Positions 1 to 7,411 of a stretch of 64,000 nucleotides of DNA are shown piece after piece. Below the pieces are notes generated by a model, which saw nothing but the letters and a program-made list of their open reading frames with translations, did not search any database and was not told the DNA's origin. Origin of the DNA: Bradyrhizobium sp. DOA9. GTDB taxonomy: Bacteria; Pseudomonadota; Alphaproteobacteria; Rhizobiales; Xanthobacteraceae. The position numbers were made by a program, and so were the translations under genes. Position 1 is the first letter of the stretch. Every line of letters begins with the position of its first letter. The DNA is taken from assembly GCF_000617845.2 (NCBI RefSeq), contig NZ_DF820425.1, positions 6,454,741 to 6,518,740 on the forward strand, written 5' to 3'.

Positions 1-28
1 CAACCACGGCGCGCGATGATCCGCCAAT

Positions 29-66
29 GCCGCGGCTTCGACGGCATGTGCCGTCGAAGCCGCGGC
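29..66 (-). terminator. Perfect 18-bp hairpin between pqqA and the downstream pqq genes
   Basis: Two 18-base arms (29-46 and 49-66) are exact reverse complements with a 2-nt spacer. The hairpin lies 12 bases past the pqqA stop, in the direction of pqqA transcription. No T-run follows within the window, so it may be an attenuator or mRNA-stabilising stem rather than a full terminator. In several pqq operons pqqA is expressed more strongly than pqqBCDE, which such an element would explain. Confidence 0.7.
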
Positions 67-78
67 AGGTCGTCGGTC

Positions 79-159
79 TTACTTGCGCGAAGCGCAGGCG
101 TACATGTTGATTTCCATGCCGACCGGCACTTCCACGATCTTCGGAGCTTTCCAAGCCAT
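79..159 (-). CDS. pqqA: PQQ precursor peptide PqqA
   Basis: A 26-codon gene for the ribosomally made precursor of the cofactor pyrroloquinoline quinone. PqqE cross-links its Glu and Tyr side chains. The peptide begins MAWKAPKIVEVPVG and ends with the conserved block EINMYACA, placing Glu16 and Tyr20 four residues apart as in known PqqA. A GGGAG ribosome site sits 5 bases before the ATG. The remaining pqq genes should lie to the left, beyond the window edge. Its product would serve the three PQQ dehydrogenases encoded in the next 18 kb. The family match is direct from sequence; the rest of the operon is inferred. Confidence 0.93.
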   Translation of the reverse strand: MAWKAPKIVEVPVGMEINMYACASRK

Positions 160-376
160 TCGGGTCTCCCAAGGTACTGAGCGCGACATCGCGCGGCGAA
201 AAACCTAGGGCTGCGTCGAGTGCAGTTCAAGCCTCGATTCGACGCCCGACGCGTCTGTGCCGATTTCTTGGTGGCCGCATTTCTCTCTCGGACAAAGCAA
301 GTTCCCTCTTGGTCAAGCACGACCAGCGAGATACTGCCTTGTGCAACGCACCGCGCGTCGAATCGGCAAGGGCGCG

Positions 377-706
377 TCAGCAGCCCTTGTCGGCCATGTC
401 GGCATTCGGCTTGGCGCCTGCGGCGCGCTGAGCCGCCGTCGGCTCGCTCTGCATTTGCCGCTGCGCATCCTCGGACGATGCCGGCGATTCACCGCTGGCA
501 CGGTTCATTGTGCTGGTCGGTGGATGCTGGCTGGTATCGCTCGCCGACCCGGAGGTGTGCGATTGTGCGGAGCCCACGGTGACCGGGCCAGAACCCGCAT
601 CCTTGTCGGTGCTGGCGCTGCCGGTGTTGCAGGGACCGGCGACCGCAACTCCGGCGCTCAGCGTCAGGATTGTGCAGGCAGCTAGAAGGGAACGCGTCGT
701 GTTCAT
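377..706 (-). CDS. Small exported Ser/Thr/Ala-rich protein
   Basis: A 109-residue protein of unknown function. The first 22 or so residues form a signal peptide (MNTTRSLLAACTILTLSAG, then AVAG). The mature part is hydrophilic and rich in Ser, Thr, Ala and Gln, with one Cys just after the signal (PCNTG) and one at the C-terminus (DKGC), so a disulfide is possible. The start at 706 was chosen because AAAGGAG lies 6 bases upstream of it; an in-frame ATG two codons earlier touches that site. It lies between pqqA and lanM on the same strand, so a periplasmic role near the PQQ/lanthanide genes is possible but unproven. Confidence 0.65.
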   Translation of the reverse strand: MNTTRSLLAACTILTLSAGVAVAGPCNTGSASTDKDAGSGPVTVGSAQSHTSGSASDTSQHPPTSTMNRASGESPASSEDAQRQMQSEPTAAQRAAGAKPNADMADKGC

Positions 707-847
707 CTGCATCTCCTTTTCTCCCGCCGCGCAGCCCCGACGCCAGCAGGACATGCGGAGAAACAGGCCGAGCCGCCCGATGTTCCCGAGCGTCAGACAG
801 GAATGGCCGCAAACCTTGCGTCCGTCATGCCCGTTCCATCGCGGCGC

Positions 848-1240
848 TCACCGGAGCAATCGTACGAGCGCGCGCCCGGCGCGCGAGTTCAGCTCCTTCG
901 CATCCAGCGTTCCATCCTTGTCGGGATTGGCTGCGTTGAAACGCTGCTCGACCACCGACAGATATTCGTCGAGGGTGAGGGTCCCGTCTCGGTCGGGGTC
1001 GGCCGCGGCGAGTTCTTTCGCGGTCAACCGTCCACGCAATTCGCGCGCATCGAGCGTGCCGTCGCGATCGGGATCGAGCTTTGCGAACGTGGCGGCGGCG
1101 GCCTTCTTCACCTCGGCGAGATCGAGCGTGGCGTCGTTGTCGGTGTCGAACAACTTGACCGCATTGCCGGAGGCCGACCACGCCGGTCCGGCCGACAGTG
1201 CAATCACAAGTGCAATGGCAATCGAGCGAGCCGAAATCAT
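848..1240 (-). CDS. lanM: Lanmodulin, periplasmic lanthanide-binding EF-hand protein
   Basis: A 130-residue protein with a signal peptide (about 1-24) and four EF-hand loops at 32-43, 56-67, 81-92 and 105-116, separated by only 12-13 residues as in lanmodulin and unlike calmodulin. Loops 2-4 start D/N-P-D and read DPDRDGTLDARE, DPDRDGTLTLDE and NPDKDGTLDAKE; Pro at loop position 2 is the lanmodulin hallmark. The C-terminus AGRALVRLLR resembles the end of the Methylobacterium protein as I recall it. Loop 1 (DTDNDATLDLAE) has Thr and Ala where Pro and Gly are usual, and loop 3 has Thr at position 9. GGGAGG lies 5 bases before the ATG. It is divergent from a lanthanide-type PQQ dehydrogenase, fitting a role in periplasmic rare-earth handling. 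Confidence 0.9.
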   Translation of the reverse strand: MISARSIAIALVIALSAGPAWSASGNAVKLFDTDNDATLDLAEVKKAAAATFAKLDPDRDGTLDARELRGRLTAKELAAADPDRDGTLTLDEYLSVVEQRFNAANPDKDGTLDAKELNSRAGRALVRLLR

Positions 1241-1559
1241 CGAGACCTCCCTGGCATAGAGCCCCGGATCGATGGGGCAGAACCGAGATAAACCCGCAAG
1301 CGGCCCTCGGTTCAAGTCCGGTCTTGCAACTTGCGCGCGCCACAACCGGCGGAGATGCATTGACCTGCTCCCGAACGCGCTTCGCGCCGCGGAATTTCTC
1401 AGCGTCTGCGCACAAGTTGGAGTTGCCTTTGTCAGGTTTCCGTCAGGTGACCGCCGACGATATCGGCACGACAGTTACGACTTTCGTATTGACGCGTTTT
1501 GGTTTCCGACGGAGTGTTGCAGTCGCAGCGTCAAAAGGCGCGCATATTGGGAGGAACGG
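1241..1559. promoter_or_regulatory. Divergent lanM / PQQ-dehydrogenase control region
   Basis: About 320 bases with no convincing gene, between two genes transcribed away from each other, so both promoters should lie here. A TTGACG hexamer is visible near 1490 on the + strand. I cannot identify a regulator site with confidence. A shared lanthanide-responsive control is a plausible inference only. Confidence 0.5.
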
Positions 1560-3224
1560 ATGAAACGCTTTGCGATGGCCGCAGGCCTCGTCATGCTTGC
1601 GTCAACCTGTGCAAATGCACAGACCACCGAGCAGCTGGTCAAGGGCGCGACCGACACGTCGAACGTTCTCAATTATGGGATGGGGTACAATCTCCAGCGC
1701 TTTTCGACGCTGAAGCAGATCAACAAGGACACCGTCAAGAACCTCGTCCCGGTCTGGAACTACTCCTTCAATGATGATCGCAGTGAGGAGTCCCAACCCA
1801 TCGTCTATCAGGGTGTGATCTATGTGACCACGCACAATGCGACGATGGCGGTGGACGTCAAGACCGGCAAGCAGATCTGGAAGAGCAAGATCGAATACCC
1901 TGCCGAGACACCTCGAATCGTCTGCTGCGGCATCATCAATCGCGGCGTCGCCATCCACGAAGGCAAATTATTCCGTACGACGCTCGACGCCAACGTGATT
2001 GCGATCGACGCCAAGAACGGCAAGGAGCTGTGGCGGCAGAAAGCAGCGGACATCAAGGAAGGCTACTCCATGACGGTGGCCCCGCTGGTCGCCGACGGCG
2101 TGGTTATCACCGGCATTTCCGGCGCCGAGTTCGGCACCCGCGGCTTCATCGACGGCTGGGATCCGGCAACGGGCAAGCACCTCTGGCGGACCCACTCGAT
2201 TCCCTCGCCGGACGAGCCCGGCGGCGACACCTGGAAGGGCGACACCTGGAAGCTCGGCGGCGGCTCGACCTGGATCACGGGATCTTATGACGCCGAGCTG
2301 AACACGGTGTATTGGGGCATCGGCAATCCCGGCCCGTTCAACTCGGCGGTGCGTCCCGGCGACAATCTCTACACCTGCTCCGTGCTGGCGATGGATCCCA
2401 AGACCGGCAAGATCAAGTGGCACTACCAATTCTCGCCGAACAACCCGTTCGACTACGACGCCGTGGCCGAGATGGTGCTCGCCGACGTGAACGTCGAGGG
2501 CAAGCCGACCAAGGCGCTGATGAATGCCAACCGCAACGGCTTCTTCTACGTGCTCGACCGCACCAACGGGAAGCTGCTCGCGGCCAATCCTTACGTGAAG
2601 GTGAATTGGGCGACCGGCATCGACATGAAGACCGGACGTCCGATCGAAACCGACGTTTCCAAGGAGGCGCGCGAGGGCAAGAAGGTCACGGTCTATCCGT
2701 CGATCCTCGGCGGCAAGAATTGGGAGCCGATGTCGTTCAATCCGCAGACCGGCCTCGCCTATGCCAACACGCTGAATTTCGGCGGCAAGTACAAGGCGGA
2801 GCCCGTCACCTTCAAGCAGGGTGAATGGTATCTCGGCATGGACCTGTCCGATCCCTGGCAGTTCGACGATGGTCCGCGCGGCTACCTCAAGGCCATCGAC
2901 CCCATGACCGGCAAGGCCAAGTGGGAGGCGCCGAGCGACATTCCGCGCTTCTCGGGCGTGCTGTCGACCGCCGGGGGCGTCGTGTTTTCGGGTCAGCTGA
3001 CCGGCGAGTTCGAGGCCTTCGACGCCGACACCGGCAAGAAGCTCTGGCAGTTCCAGACCGGGTCCGGCATCGAGGGACAGCCGGTGACCTGGCAACAGGA
3101 CGGCGTGCAATACGTCGCGGTGACCAGCGGTTATGGCGGCGTCTACTCGTTGTTCTCCGGCGACGAGCGGCTTGCCAACGTGCCGCCTGGCGGCTCGCTG
3201 TGGGTCTTTGCGGTCAAGCAGTAA
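1560..3224 (+). CDS. Lanthanide-type PQQ-dependent alcohol dehydrogenase (ExaF/PedH-like)
   Basis: A 554-residue periplasmic quinoprotein dehydrogenase that oxidises an alcohol and passes electrons to cytochrome c. A signal peptide ends near ANAQ (residue 21). Family residues are present: adjacent Cys122-Cys123, Glu190, Asn256, catalytic Asp298 and Arg325. Asp300, two residues after the catalytic Asp (motif FDYD), is the extra ligand that marks lanthanide-dependent members; calcium enzymes have Ala, Ser or Thr there. It is shorter than XoxF (about 600 residues) and closer in character to ethanol dehydrogenases ExaF/PedH, so ethanol or other short alcohols are likely substrates. GGGAGG precedes the ATG by 5 bases. 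A cytochrome c gene and a XoxJ-like gene follow directly. Confidence 0.88.
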   Translation: MKRFAMAAGLVMLASTCANAQTTEQLVKGATDTSNVLNYGMGYNLQRFSTLKQINKDTVKNLVPVWNYSFNDDRSEESQPIVYQGVIYVTTHNATMAVDVKTGKQIWKSKIEYPAETPRIVCCGIINRGVAIHEGKLFRTTLDANVIAIDAKNGKELWRQKAADIKEGYSMTVAPLVADGVVITGISGAEFGTRGFIDGWDPATGKHLWRTHSIPSPDEPGGDTWKGDTWKLGGGSTWITGSYDAELNTVYWGIGNPGPFNSAVRPGDNLYTCSVLAMDPKTGKIKWHYQFSPNNPFDYDAVAEMVLADVNVEGKPTKALMNANRNGFFYVLDRTNGKLLAANPYVKVNWATGIDMKTGRPIETDVSKEAREGKKVTVYPSILGGKNWEPMSFNPQTGLAYANTLNFGGKYKAEPVTFKQGEWYLGMDLSDPWQFDDGPRGYLKAIDPMTGKAKWEAPSDIPRFSGVLSTAGGVVFSGQLTGEFEAFDADTGKKLWQFQTGSGIEGQPVTWQQDGVQYVAVTSGYGGVYSLFSGDERLANVPPGGSLWVFAVKQ

Positions 3225-3234
3225 CCACGGCACG

Positions 3235-3591
3235 ATGCTGAGAGAAGTATCACACAGGACGGTGGCGACGATCGCCACCGTCGCGGCGCTGACGGTCGCG
3301 CTTGCGGCGACCGTTCGCGCCGCGGATGACGCAACCGGCAATCCACTGCAGGCGCAGATCGACCACGGCAAGTCGACCTATGCCGAGAAATGCTCACACT
3401 GCCACGGCCCCAACCTGATGAACTCCGGCACCATCACGCCGGACCTGCGTGTCTTTCCCGACGACAAGACGCGCTTCGTCACCACGGTCAAGAACGGCAA
3501 GAACAACAAGATGCCGCCCTGGGGCGACATCCTCAGCGACGACGAGATCGGCAACCTCTGGGCCTTCGTTTCCAGCCGGAGAAAGCCATGA
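3235..3591 (+). CDS. Periplasmic c-type cytochrome, electron acceptor of the upstream dehydrogenase
   Basis: A 118-residue single-haem cytochrome c. A signal peptide covers about 1-30, the haem site is CSHCH at 53-57, and Met93 in NKMPPW is the likely sixth ligand. The ATG lies 10 bases after the PQQ dehydrogenase stop, and its end overlaps the next start in an ATGA arrangement, so the three genes form one operon. It most likely takes electrons from the ExaF-like enzyme towards a terminal oxidase. It is smaller than, and not closely similar to, the XoxG cytochrome at 10.8 kb. Confidence 0.85.
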   Translation: MLREVSHRTVATIATVAALTVALAATVRAADDATGNPLQAQIDHGKSTYAEKCSHCHGPNLMNSGTITPDLRVFPDDKTRFVTTVKNGKNNKMPPWGDILSDDEIGNLWAFVSSRRKP

Positions 3592-4517
3592 GGAGCCGGC
3601 GCGTTGCCTGGAGCGTTGCGGCCTTGCTGTCGACGTTGGCCTCGGCCGCTCTTGCGGCCGACGATCCCCTGAAGGTCTGTCTCGACGAGGACCGGCCTCC
3701 GCTCTCGGTGCATCACCGCGGCAAGCCGGATGCCGGTTTCGACGTGCTGCTGGCGCAGGCGATCGCCGAGCGGCTGGGACGCACGCTGAAGATCCAGTGG
3801 TTCGAGAGCAAGCTGGACGAGGATTCGAGCCCGCAGCTCGAAGCCAACGCGCTGCTCTCGGACGGGCGCTGCTCGCTCGTCGGCGGCTACGCGCTGACGC
3901 AGGATTCGCTCGTCGCACCCGGGATGAAGACGGCGCGCTTGCCGGATTTCGCCGGAGCCACGCGCGACGATCGGCGGCGCCGCGTCCCGCTCGGCGTGCT
4001 CGCGCCGAGCCAGCCTTACATCTATTCGCCGATGACGGTGGTGCTGGGGCCGAAGGCGCAGCGGCGCAACATCGGCGACATCGGCGATCTCGCCGGCCTT
4101 CGCCTCGTCATCGAAAGCGGATCACTCGGCGACGCCATCCTGATGACCTTCGACAAGGGTCGCCTGATCGACAACATCACGCACCTCGTCCCCGGCCGCG
4201 ACGATCTGCTCGGCGCGCTCGAACGCGGCGACCATGACGCGACACTGATCGATCTCGCCCGCTTCGACGCCCATCGCGCCGCGCACCCGGATACTGCGAT
4301 CACGGCGTCCGGCTACTATTACCCGATCGGCGCCAATCGCGGCTATGTCGGGCTCGCCAGCGATGGCGCGCTGATGGAGGCCGTCAACAGGGCACTGACC
4401 GAGCTCACGGCTTCAGGCAGGATCGCCGAATTCGGCAAGCAGGCCGGCCTCACCTATCTGCCGCCACGCGAGCCCGCGATCCTCGGCGACGTCTGGACGA
4501 AGATCATCCAGCGGTAG
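3588..4517 (+). CDS. XoxJ-like periplasmic substrate-binding-fold protein
   Basis: A 309-residue exported protein of the family-3 solute-binding fold. A signal peptide ends at about LAAD (residue 23); the mature part begins DDPLKVCLDEDRPPLSVHH and contains the two-lobed domain. Such proteins (XoxJ/MoxJ) accompany PQQ methanol dehydrogenases and are thought to help activate them, not to import solutes. The start overlaps the cytochrome stop (ATGA), giving a dehydrogenase-cytochrome-J order. In typical xox clusters J sits with xoxF; here it sits with the ExaF-like enzyme, and no second copy is visible near xoxF. It may serve both. Function is inferred from fold and context. Confidence 0.75.
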   Translation: MRSRRVAWSVAALLSTLASAALAADDPLKVCLDEDRPPLSVHHRGKPDAGFDVLLAQAIAERLGRTLKIQWFESKLDEDSSPQLEANALLSDGRCSLVGGYALTQDSLVAPGMKTARLPDFAGATRDDRRRRVPLGVLAPSQPYIYSPMTVVLGPKAQRRNIGDIGDLAGLRLVIESGSLGDAILMTFDKGRLIDNITHLVPGRDDLLGALERGDHDATLIDLARFDAHRAAHPDTAITASGYYYPIGANRGYVGLASDGALMEAVNRALTELTASGRIAEFGKQAGLTYLPPREPAILGDVWTKIIQR

Positions 4518-4523
4518 AGGCTC

Positions 4524-4630
4524 CGTCATTCCGGGGCGCCCGCAGGGCGAACCCGGAATCCATTTCTCCGCAGCGCATGCGGCGCGATGGATTCCGGGCC
4601 TGCGTGCTGCGCACGCATCCCGGAATGACG
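4524..4630. repeat. Nested palindromic intergenic repeat (CATTCCGGG type)
   Basis: Outer arms CGTCATTCCGGG (4524-4535) and CCCGGAATGACG (4619-4630) are inverted copies. Inner arms CCCGGAATCCAT (4552-4563) and ATGGATTCCGGG (4587-4598) form a second stem. I recall such elements as dispersed intergenic repeats in Bradyrhizobium. It follows the XoxJ-like gene and may act as a terminator or mRNA 3' end. Confidence 0.8.
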
Positions 4631-4708
4631 GAGGATGTGGCTAGCGGCGTCTCACTTCGTATACTGGATCGTATACTGGAGCCGTTCATTCCGCCATTTG
4701 GGGACGTC

Positions 4709-5722
4709 GTGAGTCCTTCTGCCGCAAACCTGCGCGACCTCCTCTCCCGCGAGATCAAGACCCGCGAGCTCTCGCGCGCGTTGATCGTCGTCGGCCCGAT
4801 CGTCGCCGCCTATGTCATCGCGCGCGACACGGCGCTGCTCAATCTCGGCCTGGTCGCGGTTTCGCTGCTCATTCCGGCGCTGCGGCTGCAACTGGCGCCG
4901 AGAATCGTCGCGTGGCACTACCTTGCCATTCTCGTCACCTTTGCCGCGCTGTTTCTGGCCGCTCCGATCAAGCCACTCTTCGTCGTGCTGACGGCGCTCG
5001 CCGGCTTCCTGGCGGCGGCGGGGACGCGCCATGGCGAGCATTTCCGCACACTCGGCAATTGGGTGTTCATCCCCGCCGTCTATCTCGCCTGTGAGGTGCG
5101 GGAAGGTCTCAGTCCGCCGGAGGCGCTGCGCCACGCCGGCGTCCTCACCGTCTCCTCTCCGATCGCGCTGGCGCTGGTCTGTGCCGTCCAGGTCCATGAC
5201 CAGCGACGGCGCGGCGGCACCGAGGCGGCTTCGTTCGGGCTACCCGCGGCCGAGTGGTTTCTGCCTGCGCTCGCGACCGCCATGGCGGTGTTCGCATCAG
5301 CAGCGCTGGTCGAGATCCTCGACCTCGCGCAGGGACAATGGGTGATGTGGTCGGCTGCAAGCGTCGTCGTCGGTGATCTCGCCGCCTCCACCGGCAAGCT
5401 GAAGCAGCGCGCGATCGGCGCTTTCGTCGGCGTGCCGCTGGGCTTCGTCACGGGCCTTGCCCTGCCGCAAAGCCGCATCGGCTACGCGGTCGCGGTTCTC
5501 GCAGCCACCCTCACGCTGATCTCGTTCTCCCGCTATGTCGTCGGATTCGGCCTGCGCTGCTTCTTTATCGCGCTGGCGGCGTCCTTTGCCGGCGGCGCCA
5601 GCGGGATCGCCGAGGAGCGCATCGTCAACGTGCTGATCGGCGGCACGTTCGGTCTTATCGCAGTAGCCCTGGCCGAGATCGTCTGGCCGCAGCTGATACG
5701 GAAGGCACGAACGTCCGGGTGA
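4709..5722 (+). CDS. Multi-pass membrane protein, FUSC-like
   Basis: A membrane protein of about 337 residues with two blocks of hydrophobic segments separated by a soluble stretch (HDQRRRGGTEAAS region). This resembles the fusaric-acid-resistance-like (FUSC) half-permease layout. The reading frame is open back into the palindromic repeat. I chose the GTG at 4709, just past the repeat and preceded by GGGGA; this start is uncertain. Substrate is unknown. It is on the same strand as the dehydrogenase operon but separated from it by the repeat, so it is probably independent. Confidence 0.6.
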   Translation: MSPSAANLRDLLSREIKTRELSRALIVVGPIVAAYVIARDTALLNLGLVAVSLLIPALRLQLAPRIVAWHYLAILVTFAALFLAAPIKPLFVVLTALAGFLAAAGTRHGEHFRTLGNWVFIPAVYLACEVREGLSPPEALRHAGVLTVSSPIALALVCAVQVHDQRRRGGTEAASFGLPAAEWFLPALATAMAVFASAALVEILDLAQGQWVMWSAASVVVGDLAASTGKLKQRAIGAFVGVPLGFVTGLALPQSRIGYAVAVLAATLTLISFSRYVVGFGLRCFFIALAASFAGGASGIAEERIVNVLIGGTFGLIAVALAEIVWPQLIRKARTSG

Positions 5723-5833
5723 TTACCGAATAGGCAGCGCCCGAGCGGATCGAATGCGCCAATCTGTCTCGCCTGCGGCACATGGCAGCGACGGCCTGAT
5801 GCAGTAGGTTCGGCAAAAATCCGGGAGAGAATC

Positions 5834-6823
5834 ATGTCCGCCAAACTCGATCGCCGCCACTTCATCGCCGCCGGTACCAGTGCACTGGCGATGCCTTTCG
5901 TTTCGCGCGGCGCCTCCGCGCAAGGCAGCTGGCCGGCGCGGCAGATTCGCATGATCTGCAGCTATCCCGCGGGCGGCCAGACCGACCTGCTCGCGCGCGC
6001 CTATGGCGAGTTCATCTCCAAGCAGGTCGGCAAGACCGTCGTCATCGAGAACAAGCCCGGCGCCTCCGGCGCGATCGGCACGGCGGAGGTCGCCCGCGCC
6101 GAGCCCGACGGCCACACCATCCTGTGCTCGATCTCGACCACCTACATCATGAACCGGGTGGTGATGAAGAATCCCGGCTACGACATGGACAAGGATCTGA
6201 CGCTCGTCAGCGTCATCCCGGGCGCGGGCCTGTTGCTGGTCGCGAACCCCAAGACCGGGGTCAAGACGCTGGAGGATTTCGTCGCCTTCGCGCGCAAGAG
6301 CGGCAAGGTGAATTTCGGCACCTACAGCGCGGGCTCGTCCCCGCACATGACGATCAACGAGCTCAACAAGCAGTATGGCCTCAACATCGAGCCGGTGCAC
6401 TATCGCGGCGAGGCGCCGATGTGGACGGGAATGCTGGAAGGCACCCTCGATGCCGCGATGGGCAGCTACACGGCCGCGCAGTCGGTCCTGCAAAGCGACC
6501 GCGGCACGGTGTTCGCCGTGCATTCGAAGAAGGTCGATGCGATCCCCGCGATCAAGACCCTTCCCGAACAGGGCGCGACGTCAAAGTTCTTCACCGTGAG
6601 CGGATTCACCGGCTGGGCTGTGCCGAAGGCAACGCCGCAAGCCGTCGTCGACCGCATCGCCGAGCTCTGCGTCGCCGCCAACAACGATCCGAAGGTGAAG
6701 GAGGTTCTCGCGACCTTCGTGCTCGAGCCCGCAATCGGCTTCAAGGAGACCAATGCGCTGTACCAGCGCGAGCTGCCGATCTGGATCGAGAGCGCGAAAT
6801 CGCTCGGCCTCGAGCCGGCCTGA
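5834..6823 (+). CDS. Bug/TctC-family periplasmic solute-binding protein
   Basis: A 329-residue extracytoplasmic receptor of the tripartite tricarboxylate transporter (Bug) family. It opens with a twin-arginine-like signal (DRRHFIAAGTSALAMPF) cut near ASAQ. Family motifs are seen: YPAGGQTDLLAR near the mature N-terminus, VIENKPGASGAIGT, and a DGHT turn. A GGGAGAG ribosome site precedes the ATG. No TctA or TctB membrane gene is nearby; orphan receptors are common in this family in proteobacteria. The ligand cannot be told from sequence. The next gene encodes an unrelated small membrane protein. Confidence 0.85.
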   Translation: MSAKLDRRHFIAAGTSALAMPFVSRGASAQGSWPARQIRMICSYPAGGQTDLLARAYGEFISKQVGKTVVIENKPGASGAIGTAEVARAEPDGHTILCSISTTYIMNRVVMKNPGYDMDKDLTLVSVIPGAGLLLVANPKTGVKTLEDFVAFARKSGKVNFGTYSAGSSPHMTINELNKQYGLNIEPVHYRGEAPMWTGMLEGTLDAAMGSYTAAQSVLQSDRGTVFAVHSKKVDAIPAIKTLPEQGATSKFFTVSGFTGWAVPKATPQAVVDRIAELCVAANNDPKVKEVLATFVLEPAIGFKETNALYQRELPIWIESAKSLGLEPA

Positions 6824-6944
6824 CCTTCACGCCGTGGCGGGCACACCGGTTACTCCCGCCCCGGAGTCCGACCAAAGCCTAGTACCGGAAGCGCATTTTC
6901 CCGCTATGATTGCGCGCCTCTTGCGGACAAGGAAGGCCGATCGC

Positions 6945-7370
6945 ATGACACCGGATGCAGTCGCCGTCGCCGTCATGATCATCCTGCTCTTTCCGATGAG
7001 TTATTTCACGCTGGCTTCGCCCGCTTTCCTGCTGGTGAGGCTGGACATCCAGCCCGTCGCCCAGCTGCTGCGCGGAATGTTCAACGCCCATTTTCTGGTG
7101 ATGCGGGTCGCCGGCGTGATTGCAACGGTGGCGCTCGTGCTCGATGGCCGCCTGCTTGCCGCGCTCGGCGTCGCCGCGATCGCGGCCCTGGCGATCTGCG
7201 GCCGCCCCTGGTTCATGCGACGGTTCGACGACCAGCTTAGCGCGCGGGACGCCGGTGACGTCGAGGCCGCGCGGCGGTTGCGACGGCTGCATTGGAGCGG
7301 AATGCTGGGGAACGCGGTGCTGCTGGTCGCTCTCGTGGCCGGCATTCCCTATGTCGCCATGCCGGCGTGA
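6945..7370 (+). CDS. Small membrane protein of unknown function
   Basis: About 141 residues with four hydrophobic segments (near 5-30, 40-60, 63-80 and 115-138) and a charged loop after the third (RRFDDQLSARDAGDVEAARR). The fourth follows the short motif LHWSGMLGN. Two starts are possible: ATG 6945 has GGAAGG about 8 bases upstream and is chosen; ATG 6906 would add 13 residues but has no ribosome site. I do not recognise the family. It lies between a TctC-type receptor and a convergent AraC regulator, with no clear functional link to either. Confidence 0.55.
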   Translation: MTPDAVAVAVMIILLFPMSYFTLASPAFLLVRLDIQPVAQLLRGMFNAHFLVMRVAGVIATVALVLDGRLLAALGVAAIAALAICGRPWFMRRFDDQLSARDAGDVEAARRLRRLHWSGMLGNAVLLVALVAGIPYVAMPA

Positions 7371-7411
7371 GGCCGCCGACACCGCGCGAGCACGCATTGG
7401 CTCGAAAACGT

